The notes: generated by a model not told the origin, from the sequence alone. 64,000 nt of DNA from Aureimonas sp. AU20 (GCF_001442755.1 NZ_CP006367.1:1488001-1552000); one strand, 5' to 3'. Shown: positions 1 to 8,989, numbered from the stretch's first letter. A program made the numbers and translations.

Positions 1-2
1 TG

Positions 3-455
3 CGCGAGAGGCTGGCGGCGGAGGTGATCGAGAACGGCTTCAACACCAATCCGCGCTCGATCCGGGAGACGGTGCAGGACCTGCCCCATTCCGAAGGGCC
101 GCCCGCCGACATCAGCGCCGCGGTCTGCTCGGCCGCCGGGCGCACCCAGCGCGCCAACGAGCGCGAGAGCGAAGACACGCGCGCCGAGACCTTCGGCTCG
201 CCCTATCTCACCGAGGTCACCCGCCCGCCGGCGAGCGTGCCGGTGGCGCTGGGCGGCGCGGCAGCCGGGCGCGGCTTCGACGCTGGCATTTCGATGATCG
301 CCGCCTACGGCATTCCGATTCCGACGCCGCGCCCGACCGAAAGCGGCGAAGCGACCTCGCCCGAGCGGCGCGCGCTGGACGCCCGCCAAAACGCCATGCG
401 GCCAGGCTCCGATCTTCTCGATACGGCCGATCGCGTCGCGGGGCGCGCGCCGTGA
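3..455 (+). CDS. C-terminal end of a protein cut by the window edge
   Basis: The frame is open from the first bases to a TGA, so the true start lies upstream of the window; the ATG at 24 is internal. The visible 150 residues begin RERLAAEVIENGF and then become polar and proline-rich (IPIPTPRPT near the end), with no domain I recognise. In several Hyphomicrobiales a D-alanyl-D-alanine carboxypeptidase with a long disordered tail precedes a CobW gene, and this tail would fit. That is an inference from remembered gene order, not from a motif. The stop codon overlaps the GTG of the next gene (GTGA), which suggests translational coupling. Confidence 0.6.
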   Translation, partial: RERLAAEVIENGFNTNPRSIRETVQDLPHSEGPPADISAAVCSAAGRTQRANERESEDTRAETFGSPYLTEVTRPPASVPVALGGAAAGRGFDAGISMIAAYGIPIPTPRPTESGEATSPERRALDARQNAMRPGSDLLDTADRVAGRAP

Positions 456-1624
456 GCGCCGCGCAAGAGGCCGCGCCGGAAGCCATGTCCGGTCCGGTTC
501 CCGTCACGGTGCTGACGGGCTTTCTCGGCGCCGGCAAGACGAGCTTTCTCAATCGGCTCCTTCGTGCGCCCGAAGCGCGCGACACGGCGGTGATCGTCAA
601 CGAGTTCGGCGAGGTCGGGATCGACCATCTGCTTGTGGAGACGGCGCGCGACGGCGTGATCGAACTGGCCGACGGCTGCATCTGCTGCACTGTGCGCGGC
701 GATCTCGTGGACACGCTGGCCGAGCTGGTGGACCGTGTACAGACCGGGCGCCTCGCGCCCTTTCGCCGTGTCGTGATCGAGACCACGGGTCTTGCCGATC
801 CGACGCCGATCCTCGCCATGCTCATGGCCCATCCCGTGCTGCTCCAGCATTTCGCGCTGGACGGCGTGGTGACGCTGGTGGACGCGGTGACCGGGGCCGC
901 CTCGCTCGCCGAGCGCGCGGAAGCGCAGCGGCAAGTCGCCTGCGCCGACCGGCTCCTCGTCACCAAGACCGATCTCGAAGCCGGTTGGAACGGGCTTCGC
1001 TCGGTGCTTGCCGCCCTCAACCCGCGCGCGCCGATCCGCGATGCGGCTGGGGCGGGCGCGGCGGATGTCTTCGGCTGCGGCCTGCTCGACCCGCAAACCC
1101 GCCAGGCCGACCTCCGGCGATGGATGGGCGAGGCCGCGCTCGATCATGGGCACGAGGGGCACGACCACCATCACCATCACGAGCACGTCTGCGGCCACGC
1201 CCATGGCGAGCCCTGCGACCACGAGAGCCATGCGCGGCCACATGCGCATGGCGCCGTCGCCTCCTTCTCGCTGGTTCACGACGCGCCGATCGCTTCTTCG
1301 GACTTGGAGGCGTTTCTCGACCTCCTGTTCATGCGGCAGGGCGACCGGCTGCTGCGCATGAAGGCGGTCGTGCGCCTGCGCGAGGACGAAGTGCGGCCGC
1401 TCGTCCTGCATGGCGTTCGAACCTATCTCCATCCGCCGGTGCGCCTGCCGGCCTGGCCAACGGGGGAGGCGCCGCGCTCGCGCCTCGTCCTGATCGGAGA
1501 CGGGCTGGACGAGCGGCTGGTGCGCGATCTCTTCGCCGCCTTCACCGGCGCGGCCCGCATCGACGCGCCGGACCGCGCCGCGCTTCTGGACAACCCGCTG
1601 GCGCTCGGCTCCCACACCTACTGA
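452..1624 (+). CDS. CobW/ZNG1-family metal-chaperone GTPase (COG0523)
   Basis: A 390-residue cytoplasmic G3E GTPase of the CobW/P47K family, which inserts or delivers metal (Zn or Co) to client proteins. The P-loop GFLGAGKTS lies at about residues 23-31, and the metal-binding GCICC (the family CxCC motif) at about 75-79. A linker at about 231-270 is strongly His-rich (GHDHHHHHEHVCGHAHG), followed by the CobW C-terminal domain. The start is GTG overlapping the upstream stop; ATG at 485 is an alternative and would begin just before the P-loop. No cobalamin synthesis genes are nearby, so a zinc-homeostasis role is more likely than cobalamin synthesis. It converges on, and overlaps by 7 bp, the TusA-like gene. 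Confidence 0.9.
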   Translation: MSAAQEAAPEAMSGPVPVTVLTGFLGAGKTSFLNRLLRAPEARDTAVIVNEFGEVGIDHLLVETARDGVIELADGCICCTVRGDLVDTLAELVDRVQTGRLAPFRRVVIETTGLADPTPILAMLMAHPVLLQHFALDGVVTLVDAVTGAASLAERAEAQRQVACADRLLVTKTDLEAGWNGLRSVLAALNPRAPIRDAAGAGAADVFGCGLLDPQTRQADLRRWMGEAALDHGHEGHDHHHHHEHVCGHAHGEPCDHESHARPHAHGAVASFSLVHDAPIASSDLEAFLDLLFMRQGDRLLRMKAVVRLREDEVRPLVLHGVRTYLHPPVRLPAWPTGEAPRSRLVLIGDGLDERLVRDLFAAFTGAARIDAPDRAALLDNPLALGSHTY

Positions 1625-1935
1625 GGCGCGCTCGCCGGGCGTTCGCCCTTCGTGATCTCGAATCGCCAGCCACCGCCCTCAAGGGTTACGGGCGGCTCGG
1701 CCTCGTGGCCCTCCATTCGGCACAGATGCGCGAGATCGAGCGGGGCGAGCGGATCGTCGGCGAGGACGCTGAGCCGGCTGCCCGGTGCACGCCGGCTGAG
1801 CGCCTTCCTGGTGCGCAGGGCGGGCAGGGGGCATTTCAGGCCGCGCAGATCGAGCCGCCCGCAAAGATCGGTCTCGCCGCGTGCTGCGCCTTTGTTCGCC
1901 TCGGCACTCTTCCTATCTAAGCCTTCAGCCGTCAT
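1618..1935 (-). CDS. TusA-like sulfurtransferase (SirA family)
   Basis: A small protein of about 105 residues with the family motif LDLRGLKCPLPAL, in which Cys35 of CPxP is the expected persulfide-carrying residue. TusA proteins relay sulfur for tRNA thiolation, cofactors or redox enzymes in the cytoplasm. The start at 1935 has a GGGAGAG about 11 bases upstream; an ATG at 1965 would overlap the divergent DUF924 start and has no ribosome binding site. It sits tail to tail with the CobW gene and divergent from DUF924 by only 28 bp. The sequence does not show which sulfur acceptor it serves. Confidence 0.82.
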   Translation of the reverse strand: MTAEGLDRKSAEANKGAARGETDLCGRLDLRGLKCPLPALRTRKALSRRAPGSRLSVLADDPLAPLDLAHLCRMEGHEAEPPVTLEGGGWRFEITKGERPASAPQ

Positions 1936-1963
1936 TCCCACCCACTCTCCCGAAGCGAACCCC

Positions 1964-2512
1964 ATGAGCGATTACTCGATCGACCCGCAGACCATCGTCG
2001 ATTTCTGGCGCGATCTCGGCCCCGAGCGCTGGTTCGCGCGCGACGACGAGCTGGACGCGACGATCGCTCAGCGTTTCGGCGATGTCTACGAGCGCGCGGC
2101 GGCCGGCGAACTCGACGCCTGGGCGGAGGAGCCAAACGGCGCGCTGGCGCTCGTTCTGCTGCTCGACCAGTTTCCGCGCAACATGTTTCGCGGCACGCCG
2201 CGCGCCTTCGCGACCGACGAGAAAGCGCTGCGCCTCGCCAAAGCGGCGCTTGCGCGGGGGGACCATTATCATGTGGGCGAGGACATCAACCAGTTCTTCG
2301 CCTTGCCGCTGATGCATTCGGAGGCGCTGGCCGACCAGGAAGAGTGCGTGCGCTGGATGGGGGAGATCGGCGAGGAGAACGTCTCCTACGCCGAGGAGCA
2401 TCGCGACATCGTCTCCCGCTTCGGCCGTTTTCCTCATCGAAACGCGATCCTCGGCCGGGACACAACACCGGGCGAACAAGCCTTTCTCGATGGCGGGGGC
2501 TTCGCCGGGTAG
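1964..2512 (+). CDS. DUF924 family protein
   Basis: A 182-residue helical protein with the typical DUF924 pattern: DFWRDLGPERWF near the N-terminus, a central LLLDQFPRNMFRGTPRAF and downstream FFALPLMHSE. The family is widespread in proteobacteria and its function is not established. The start MSDYSID was chosen because upstream sequence in the same frame is the antisense of the TusA-like gene. A weak hairpin followed by T residues lies about 35 bp after the stop, so it is probably transcribed alone. Confidence 0.85.
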   Translation: MSDYSIDPQTIVDFWRDLGPERWFARDDELDATIAQRFGDVYERAAAGELDAWAEEPNGALALVLLLDQFPRNMFRGTPRAFATDEKALRLAKAALARGDHYHVGEDINQFFALPLMHSEALADQEECVRWMGEIGEENVSYAEEHRDIVSRFGRFPHRNAILGRDTTPGEQAFLDGGGFAG

Positions 2513-2545
2513 GACATCGCGGAGATGTGATGCGATCGGGGGATG

Positions 2546-2578
2546 AAAAACCCTCCGGTTGTTTTTGGGCGGGTTTTT
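2546..2578 (+). terminator. Possible intrinsic terminator after DUF924 gene
   Basis: AAAAACCC and GGGTTTTT can pair around a 17-base loop; the 3' arm supplies the U tract. The stem is short and AU-rich, so this is a weak call. Confidence 0.35.
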
Positions 2579-2648
2579 AAAGATCGCCTTAATAGGGAGC
2601 GCTTACGCTTATCCTTCAGGATTCGAGGGCACGGCGCGGAGGCGTTCC

Positions 2649-3968
2649 ATGAACATCGCCGAGCAGATAGGCGCGAAGGACGAAGCGGACGCTACGGCAC
2701 CTCAGTCGCCCCCGGCGGACGGCGCTCTCGACCGCGTGGCCCGCGCCGAGCATTTGCGGCTGCTGAAGCGGGAGACGACGGACGCGGTCCGGCTCGAAGG
2801 TTCGCGCTGGATCTCGCTCTACGAGCCCCATGCCGCGTTTTCGCTGGTGGACGAGCTTCAGCACCTCTCGCGCCGGGCGATCGAGCCGAACCTCTTTTTC
2901 GAGCCGCGCTTTCTGGTGCCGGCCATGCCGCGGCTGGACGACAAGGCGGTTCGCCTCATCGTGGCGCGCGACGAAGCGGAGGGGCGCAGCCGCCTGCGCT
3001 TCTTCATGCCCTTCTCGGTGGAGGCTATGGCCTCGTTCGGCCGGCGCAAGGTGGTGCGCACCTGGACCCATCCGTTCGGCCGGCTCGGCGTTCCCCCCCT
3101 CGACACCGACGACCCCGATGCGACCGCCGCCAGCCTGTTCGACGCGCTGCGCTCTCCCGCCAAGGGCCTGCCGCCGCTGCTTGTCCTGCCGGACCTGCCG
3201 CTGGAAGGACCGCTGGCGCGGCTCCTGATGCGGACCGCCCTTTCGCGCGGCTTGTCGATGGCCCTGTCCGATCGGAGTTCGCGCGCGGTTCTCGACGCCT
3301 CCACCGGCGATCCCGACACCTATCTTCGCCGGGTGCTCGGCCCCAAGCGCCATCGCGACCACGGGCGGCGGCTGCGCCTCCTGAAGGCGCAGGGCGCGCT
3401 GGGTTTCGAGGCGGCCGGCGACGAGCGCTCGGTGCGCGAGGCCTTCGAGGACTTTCTTTATCTGGAAGCGGCGGGCTGGAAGGGCCAGGCCGGCAGCGCG
3501 CTGCTGCAGGACCGGCACCGCGCTGCCTTCGCCCGCGAGGCGGTGAACGGTCTGGCCGCGCAGGGCGGCGCGCGGGTCTATTCGCTGCGGCTGAACGGCG
3601 AGGCGATCGGCAGTCTCGTGGTTCTCCTGTCGAACGGGCGCGGCGTCGCCTGGAAGACTGCCTATGACGAGCGCTTCGCGAAGGCGCGGCCGGGCGCCCT
3701 CGTCGCCGCGCTCGCCACGGAAGCGATGATCGCCGATCCCGCGATCGGCTTCGTAGATTCATGTGCCGTGCCCGATCACGGCATTCTCAACCCGCTCTGG
3801 CGAGGGCGGATGGAAATGGGCACCCTGGTCGTCGCGCTGGACCCGGCCGCGAACGGAACCGTGCCGACCATCGCCGCCGATCTCGAACGCCATCGCCGAC
3901 GTCTCCGGCAGCGCTGGCAGCGACGGGCGCGGCTGCGCGATCTTCTGGAACGGTTCACCGTCCGCTAG
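2649..3968 (+). CDS. GNAT family N-acetyltransferase (BioF2/CelD-like)
   Basis: A 439-residue protein of the BioF2-like acetyltransferase type often annotated as CelD/BcsL. The N-terminal part carries a pattern typical of these proteins (LQHLSRRAIEPNLFFEPRFL). The C-terminal part (from about residue 250) has the acyl-transfer fold with LRLNGEAIGSLVVLLSNGRG and a lysine-containing WKTAYDE. Such enzymes are thought to modify polysaccharides or other small substrates with acyl-CoA; the substrate here is unknown. The start at MNIAEQIG follows a GCGGAGG ribosome binding site, and the frame is open further upstream without a better start. It is convergent with murQ and has no operon partner. Confidence 0.72.
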   Translation: MNIAEQIGAKDEADATAPQSPPADGALDRVARAEHLRLLKRETTDAVRLEGSRWISLYEPHAAFSLVDELQHLSRRAIEPNLFFEPRFLVPAMPRLDDKAVRLIVARDEAEGRSRLRFFMPFSVEAMASFGRRKVVRTWTHPFGRLGVPPLDTDDPDATAASLFDALRSPAKGLPPLLVLPDLPLEGPLARLLMRTALSRGLSMALSDRSSRAVLDASTGDPDTYLRRVLGPKRHRDHGRRLRLLKAQGALGFEAAGDERSVREAFEDFLYLEAAGWKGQAGSALLQDRHRAAFAREAVNGLAAQGGARVYSLRLNGEAIGSLVVLLSNGRGVAWKTAYDERFAKARPGALVAALATEAMIADPAIGFVDSCAVPDHGILNPLWRGRMEMGTLVVALDPAANGTVPTIAADLERHRRRLRQRWQRRARLRDLLERFTVR

Positions 3969-4030
3969 AAACTATCTGATTTTCGAGCGGCTTTTCCGTG
4001 CGTATAGCCGTCTCGCGATGCCGGCGCGGC

Positions 4031-4921
4031 TCAGCTTTTCCGATGCATGGAAGAGCCCGCCTCGGCCCGAAGGATCGCATGGCGGATATGCCCGTCCGCC
4101 GCTTCCAGAGCCTCGCGGGCGCGCCCCAGGTCGCAGTTCGAAACGTCCGCCACCATGCGCTCGGCCCGCCGGCGCAGCTTCTCGTTGGTCGGTCGCATGT
4201 CCACCATCCGGCCGCGAAACACCTTGCCAAGCCGCACCATGACGGCGGTGGACAGGAGATTGAGCGCGATCTTCTGAGCCGTTCCGGCAGCCAGCCGCGT
4301 TGAGCCGGCCAGCACTTCCGGACCGGTGCGCAGCAGGATGGGACGCTCGGCGGCGGAAAGAAGCGGCGCGGCCGGGTCGTTGGCGAGCGCCACGGTCAGC
4401 GCGCCGCGCTCGCGCGCGGCCTGAAGGCCGCTCAGCGTGAAGGGCGTGCGACCGCTGGCGGCGACGCCGATCACCGCGTCCCTCGCGCAGACCCCGGCCT
4501 CCGCGATCATGGAGCGGGCGGACTGCGTGTCGTCCTCCGCCCCCTCGCGGGCGAGCGACAGGCTGGTGACGCCGCCAGCCAGAAGAAACACCGCGCGTTC
4601 CGGCGGCCAGTTGAAGGTGGGCCCCAGTTCCACCCCATCCTGCATGGCGAGGCGGCCCGACGTGCCGGCGCCGCAATAGACGAGGCGCGCCTCGCGGTCG
4701 TTGCCGAGCCGCGCGGCGATCGCCTCCACGGCCTCCTCGATCTGCGGCAGCGCGTCCCGAACGGCCAGAAGCGCGCGTTCCTGCCCGCCGAGAAGGGAGC
4801 CCAGCAATTCGCCGAGAGGCCGGGTTTCGAGGTCGCGAAACTGCGGGTCGGCGCGCTCGGTCTCCGGCAGGGCGTTGCCGGCGGGATTGGGGGCGAGAGG
4901 ATCGGTGGGGGACGCCGTCAT
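4031..4921 (-). CDS. murQ: N-acetylmuramic acid 6-phosphate etherase
   Basis: A 296-residue SIS-domain protein that cleaves the D-lactyl ether of MurNAc-6-phosphate, giving GlcNAc-6-phosphate and lactate during cell-wall recycling. Recognisable family segments are TERADPQFRDLETRPLGELL at the N-terminus, YCGAGTSGRLAMQD (sugar-phosphate-binding SIS loop), GVAASGRTPF and the MVDMRPTNEKL block near the C-terminus. Length matches the family. No anmK or MurNAc PTS gene is adjacent, so the source of MurNAc-6-P is not visible here. Confidence 0.95.
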   Translation of the reverse strand: MTASPTDPLAPNPAGNALPETERADPQFRDLETRPLGELLGSLLGGQERALLAVRDALPQIEEAVEAIAARLGNDREARLVYCGAGTSGRLAMQDGVELGPTFNWPPERAVFLLAGGVTSLSLAREGAEDDTQSARSMIAEAGVCARDAVIGVAASGRTPFTLSGLQAARERGALTVALANDPAAPLLSAAERPILLRTGPEVLAGSTRLAAGTAQKIALNLLSTAVMVRLGKVFRGRMVDMRPTNEKLRRRAERMVADVSNCDLGRAREALEAADGHIRHAILRAEAGSSMHRKS

Positions 4922-5264
4922 GGCTGGGAGCTTGGCCTTCGTCTGCGAATGCTCTTGAACCGCGCGACACGGGTAAAGGGTTCCGCGCCGGCCCGATCTC
5001 CTCTCGCGCGCCGCCGGGAGAAACAGGGAAGGGCCGTTTTCTCGCGAACCCGATCGTCGCTCGTTCGTTCAGCTTAGCGTCTTTTTGGAAATTCGGCGGC
5101 GGAGGGCCGGCGAGGGATTTTTGGGTGTCGCGAGGCGCCAACCGCAGTCGATGCCGGCGGCATCGGCGAGGATTGGCAACGAAGCGACGGCGAAAAAGAA
5201 CCGTCGGACCGACCCGACCGAGTTTCCAAACAGGCTCTTAGGACACGCAACAGGGAGAACCGAC
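4922..5264. other. Intergenic stretch between divergent murQ and the small-protein gene
   Basis: About 340 bp with no convincing gene on either strand. It should carry both promoters, but no clear -35/-10 pair or dyad stood out. A GGGAG ribosome binding site lies just before the downstream start. Confidence 0.5.
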
Positions 5265-5450
5265 ATGTCGGCAGGACAAACGAGCGGCACCGGCGCGATG
5301 ACCGAACTTCAGGACGAGAAGGTCAACAAGAACCAGATCCTCAGCAATCGCGATAAGGCGCAGCGCGACGAATCCTTCGGGCTCGACAGCCGGGGAACCA
5401 AGATCGACGAATACAAGGACGTGCCGTCCAACAAGCGCACGGACGACTGA
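5265..5450 (+). CDS. Small hydrophilic hypothetical protein, 61 aa
   Basis: It encodes a 61-residue, highly charged and probably disordered protein (EKVNKNQILSNRDKAQRDE, ending SNKRTDD) with no membrane segment and no cysteine. The start MSAGQTSG is supported by GGGAG eight bases upstream, and the gene is closed by a very strong intrinsic terminator 28 bp after the stop, so it is a monocistronic unit. The composition resembles small stress- or stationary-phase-induced proteins of rhizobia, but I do not recognise a family and assign no function. Confidence 0.7.
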   Translation: MSAGQTSGTGAMTELQDEKVNKNQILSNRDKAQRDESFGLDSRGTKIDEYKDVPSNKRTDD

Positions 5451-5477
5451 ACGGGCTCAGGTCTATTGTTCGAAGGA

Positions 5478-5512
5478 AAGACCCGCCGTAGGCCATGCGG
5501 CGGGTCTTTTTT
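5478..5512 (+). terminator. Strong Rho-independent terminator
   Basis: A perfect 11-bp stem, AAGACCCGCCG with CGGCGGGTCTT, 9-base loop, followed by six T. It ends the small-protein transcript. Confidence 0.92.
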
Positions 5513-5652
5513 ATGGGCATCGTCTCCAATGCTGCCGGCTTTGCACGGATAGCGCGCTTGCCTCCGGGCGGGCGGCGGCCGACAATCCCCGCCAGAGCGG
5601 CGCCGATGCCCGACCGTCGGCCCGGCCGCGCCGAATGCCTTGAGGAGAGGCC

Positions 5653-6189
5653 ATGCAGCCCGATCGCGTTCCCGACGTCACCTTCCACACGCGCGTGCGC
5701 AACGACGCGCTGGGAGGGCCGAACCCGTTCGAATGGAAGGACCTGACGACGGCGGAGATTTTCGGCGGCAAGCGCATCGTGCTCTTCGCCGTGCCCGGCG
5801 CCTTCACCCCCGCCTGCTCGGACACGCATCTGCCCGGCTTCGAAACGAATTGCGAGGACTTCCTCGCGCTCGGCGTCGATCAGGTGATCTGCCTTTCGGT
5901 GAACGACGCCTTCGTCCTTTATCAATGGGCGCGCAGCCGCAATATCGAGAAGGTCTTCATGCTGCCGGACGGCAATGGCGACTTCACGCGCCGCATGGGC
6001 CTTCTCGTTCAACGCACGCGCAGCGGCATGGGCCTTAGAAGCTGGCGCTATTCCATGCTGGTGGAAGACGGCGCGATCGTGAAGCTCTTTGCCGAGCCGG
6101 GCGTGCGGGACGAGCCCGAAGGCGTCGGCGTCAACCTGTCGGATGCCGGCACGATGCTCGCCTTTTTGCGCGAACGCGCGGCAGCGTAG
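5653..6189 (+). CDS. Peroxiredoxin, Prx5 (atypical) type
   Basis: A 178-residue thiol peroxidase. The peroxidatic cysteine is in PGAFTPACSDTHLPG (Cys55), the classic Prx5 active-site loop, and other family blocks are VICLSVNDAFVLYQWAR and LPDGNGDFTRRMGLL. It reduces H2O2 or alkyl hydroperoxides with glutathione/glutaredoxin or thioredoxin as reductant; no glutaredoxin domain is fused. GAGGAG lies before the ATG. An aldehyde dehydrogenase follows after 35 bp on the same strand, so the two may be co-transcribed as a detoxification pair. Confidence 0.92.
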   Translation: MQPDRVPDVTFHTRVRNDALGGPNPFEWKDLTTAEIFGGKRIVLFAVPGAFTPACSDTHLPGFETNCEDFLALGVDQVICLSVNDAFVLYQWARSRNIEKVFMLPDGNGDFTRRMGLLVQRTRSGMGLRSWRYSMLVEDGAIVKLFAEPGVRDEPEGVGVNLSDAGTMLAFLRERAAA

Positions 6190-6224
6190 GCCAGCCTTTT
6201 TCTCCAATCCGGGACCGCATTTCC

Positions 6225-7655
6225 ATGAAGAACGCCCTGAAATTCTACATCGACGGCGCCTGGGTCGATCCCGCCCGGCTGGAAACGCTGGCGGTCGTGG
6301 ACCCCTCCACCGAGGAAAGCTGCGGCGAGATCGCGCTCGGCTCGGCGGCGGATGTGGACAAGGCCGTGGCGGCCGCGCGCCGCGCCTTCGAGAGCTTTTC
6401 GCGCACCAGCCGCGAGGAGCGCCTCGCGCTGCTGCGCCGGCTGCTCGAGGTCTACAACCGACGCTTTGACGAGCTGGGAGAGGTAATGAGCCGCGAGATG
6501 GGCGCGCCGCTTCCCTTCGCGCGGGAATGGCAGGCGGGCATCGGCCGCCGGCACCTGCAAAAGGCGATCGAGACGCTGGAGGTCTTTTCCTTCGAGGCAC
6601 GTCACGGCACGACGCTGGTCGCCAAGGAGCCGATCGGCGTCGTCGGCATGATCACGCCCTGGAACTGGCCGATGAACCAGATCATGGCCAAGGTCGCGCC
6701 CGCGCTCGCCGCCGGCTGCACCATGGTGCTGAAGCCTTCCGAGATCGCGCCGCTGAACGCCATTCTCTTTGCCGAGATCGTGGACGAGGCGGGCGTGCCG
6801 CCGGGCGTGTTCAACCTCGTGAACGGTGACGGCCCGGGCGTCGGAGAGGCAATCTCGCGCCATCCCGGTATCGACATGGTGTCCTTCACCGGCTCCACAC
6901 GCGCCGGGATACTGATCGCCAAGTCGGCGGCCGACACGATCAAGCGCGTTCACCAGGAGCTCGGCGGCAAGTCGGCCAACATCCTCCTGCCCGACGTCGA
7001 TCTGGAAACGGCCGTGACCAAGGGCGTCGCCGGCTGCTTCGGCAATTCGGGGCAGAGCTGCAACGCGCCGACGCGCATGTTCGTGCCGGCCGACCGGCAT
7101 GACGAGGCGGCGGAGATCGCCGCGCGCGCCGCTGCCCGTTTCAAGGTCGGCCCGGCGGGCGGCGAGGGCGTCGATCTCGGCCCAGTGGTCAGCCAGATGC
7201 AGTACGACAAGATCCAGCGGCTGATCGAGACCGGCATCGCGGAAGGCGCGAGCCTCGTCGCCGGCGGCTTAGGCCGGCCGGACGGGATGAATCGGGGCTA
7301 TTTCGTCAAGCCCACGGTGTTTGCCCATGTGACGCCCGACATGACCGTGGCGCGCGAGGAGATTTTCGGGCCGGTCCTGTCGATCCTCTCCTACGAGAGC
7401 GAGGAGGACGCCGTGCGCCTCGCCAACGACACGGTCTATGGCCTCGCCTCCTATATCCAGTCGGCCGACCTCGACCGCGCCCGCCGCGTGGCCGCGCGGA
7501 TGCGCTCGGGCAATGTCTATATCAACTATCCCGCCTGGGACCCGGGCGCGCCCTTCGGCGGCTACAAGCAGTCCGGCAACGGGCGCGAATATGCCGAGTT
7601 CGGCCTGGAGGAGTTCTTGGAGATCAAGGGTATCGTCGGCTACGAGGCGGCCTGA
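6225..7655 (+). CDS. NAD(P)-dependent aldehyde dehydrogenase
   Basis: A 476-residue ALDH-superfamily enzyme. Catalytic residues are visible: Glu245 in HQELGGKSANI and Cys279 in NSGQSCNAPTRM, with the cofactor region TPWNWPMNQIMAKVAPALAA and FTGSTRAG before them. The closing motif PFGGYKQSGNGREYAEFGLEE is typical of the broad-specificity aldehyde dehydrogenase group (aldehyde to carboxylate). The substrate cannot be named from sequence. It follows a peroxiredoxin and ends 20 bp from a convergent acyltransferase gene. Confidence 0.93.
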   Translation: MKNALKFYIDGAWVDPARLETLAVVDPSTEESCGEIALGSAADVDKAVAAARRAFESFSRTSREERLALLRRLLEVYNRRFDELGEVMSREMGAPLPFAREWQAGIGRRHLQKAIETLEVFSFEARHGTTLVAKEPIGVVGMITPWNWPMNQIMAKVAPALAAGCTMVLKPSEIAPLNAILFAEIVDEAGVPPGVFNLVNGDGPGVGEAISRHPGIDMVSFTGSTRAGILIAKSAADTIKRVHQELGGKSANILLPDVDLETAVTKGVAGCFGNSGQSCNAPTRMFVPADRHDEAAEIAARAAARFKVGPAGGEGVDLGPVVSQMQYDKIQRLIETGIAEGASLVAGGLGRPDGMNRGYFVKPTVFAHVTPDMTVAREEIFGPVLSILSYESEEDAVRLANDTVYGLASYIQSADLDRARRVAARMRSGNVYINYPAWDPGAPFGGYKQSGNGREYAEFGLEEFLEIKGIVGYEAA

Positions 7656-7674
7656 CGAAGCGCGGCGCGCGCGG

Positions 7675-8577
7675 TCAGTCGCCCGCCTTTCGCCGGCGCG
7701 CCGTCAAGGCGGCGCGCAGCGAGGTGCGCCGGGGTTCTGGCCGTGGCGCCAGGCGAAAGACGGAGCGGCGGAGCGTGTCGGTAAGGGCGCGTCCCTCGAC
7801 CTGATCCCGCGCGCGAATCGGCTCGCCGACGGTCAGCCGGATCGTGCGCCCGTAGAGGCGACGGAAGGCGCCGATGAGCAGGCCGTAGCGCAGGGTCTGC
7901 GACCACTTACTGACCAGATGGAACAGCGGCCCGTTCTGCCCGTGGACATGGACGGGCAGGACCGTCGCGCCGCCCATGCGCACCAGCCGGGCGGTGAACT
8001 GCTTCCAGGGCAGGTCCTCGGCGCGGCCGAAGACCCTGGCGGCGGTCGCGACGCCCCCGGCGGGGAAGACAAGGATGGTGACGCCCTCGCGCAGGAGCCG
8101 CATCGCCTCGCGCCGTGTCTGGAGATTGAGCGCCTGTGCTTCGCGCGTGTCCTCGAACGAGACGGGCAGGCCGCAGACCGCCATTTCCTCGATCCGCATC
8201 AGGTCGTTGCTGACGAGGATGCGGAAGGGCCGGCCGAGTTGCTCGGCCAGCGCCAGGAGCGCCACGCCGTCTCCGATGCCGAACGGATGGTTGGCGACGA
8301 TCACCAGCGGCTCGCCGGGCGCGATGGCCGGCGGCCACGCGCCGGCGATGTCGAGCCGGATGCGCATCACCGAGAGCATGGACTGGAAGCGGGCCATGGG
8401 CCGAAGCCGCGCCCCTTCGCGCCAGAGCGCGTAGAGCCGGGCAAGCTTGCCCCGCCCCGCCGCCCGCTCCATCGACCGGATCACCACGCGCCGCAGGAGG
8501 GGATCGTGCGGGCGGGCATAACTCAACTCGGGAAACAGCATTGGCACGGGCGGGATGGTGGGAAGTGTAGGTTCCAC
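7675..8577 (-). CDS. Lysophospholipid acyltransferase family protein
   Basis: A 300-residue PlsC-like acyltransferase. The acyl-acceptor site appears as VIVANHPFGIGDG (a HX4D-type box with NHPxGxxDG), followed by FPAGG and later GAFRRLYGRTIRLTVGEPI. The NHP-x-G form resembles the ornithine-lipid/haemolysin-type acyltransferases more than classic PlsC, so the acceptor lipid is uncertain. No clear transmembrane helix is seen. Met13 (MLFPEL, position 8541) is an alternative start. The gene is isolated. Confidence 0.8.
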   Translation of the reverse strand: MEPTLPTIPPVPMLFPELSYARPHDPLLRRVVIRSMERAAGRGKLARLYALWREGARLRPMARFQSMLSVMRIRLDIAGAWPPAIAPGEPLVIVANHPFGIGDGVALLALAEQLGRPFRILVSNDLMRIEEMAVCGLPVSFEDTREAQALNLQTRREAMRLLREGVTILVFPAGGVATAARVFGRAEDLPWKQFTARLVRMGGATVLPVHVHGQNGPLFHLVSKWSQTLRYGLLIGAFRRLYGRTIRLTVGEPIRARDQVEGRALTDTLRRSVFRLAPRPEPRRTSLRAALTARRRKAGD

Positions 8578-8989
8578 GGAGTCTAAGGCCGTGCCCTGAC
8601 GGTTGGATGACAGGCTCGGTCCGCGTGCGCCCTAGAGACCCTTGCCCGCTTCGACGAGGCGCGGACCGGCAGACCGGTGGATCAATGCGCGGAGCGCTGG
8701 CGCTGAACATTTTCCAAACGCAAGCGAACGCTCTCGGGTCGCCCTCGCGCATCTGATGTGCGGCATGAGCCGCGATGTCGGGCGCTGTGGCCTTCAAAAG
8801 GGGGCGAGAGATAAGACCATCACCTTTGCAGCGTGTTTGCGACCGCAGAGATCGTAAGCCTCGGCGATCGTCGGCCCCGGCGCCTGAAGGCAGAGCTGGC
8901 AAGCTCCACCGCGCTAAGGCAAGCGCACAGGCTTCGACGCCGAGCGCGAGTCCGGCATGTCATTCGCTCTAGCAAAAGGCCGCCCGCCG
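8578..8989. other. Intergenic stretch without recognised gene
   Basis: About 410 bp between an acyltransferase start and the end of a LysR gene. Short open frames exist on both strands but none has a ribosome binding site plus a recognisable product. No repeat or tRNA is seen. Confidence 0.5.

Noticed and set aside
8642..8857. 71-codon open frame between the acyltransferase and LysR genes
   Set aside because: No ribosome binding site, no recognisable product, and atypical composition for a coding region here.
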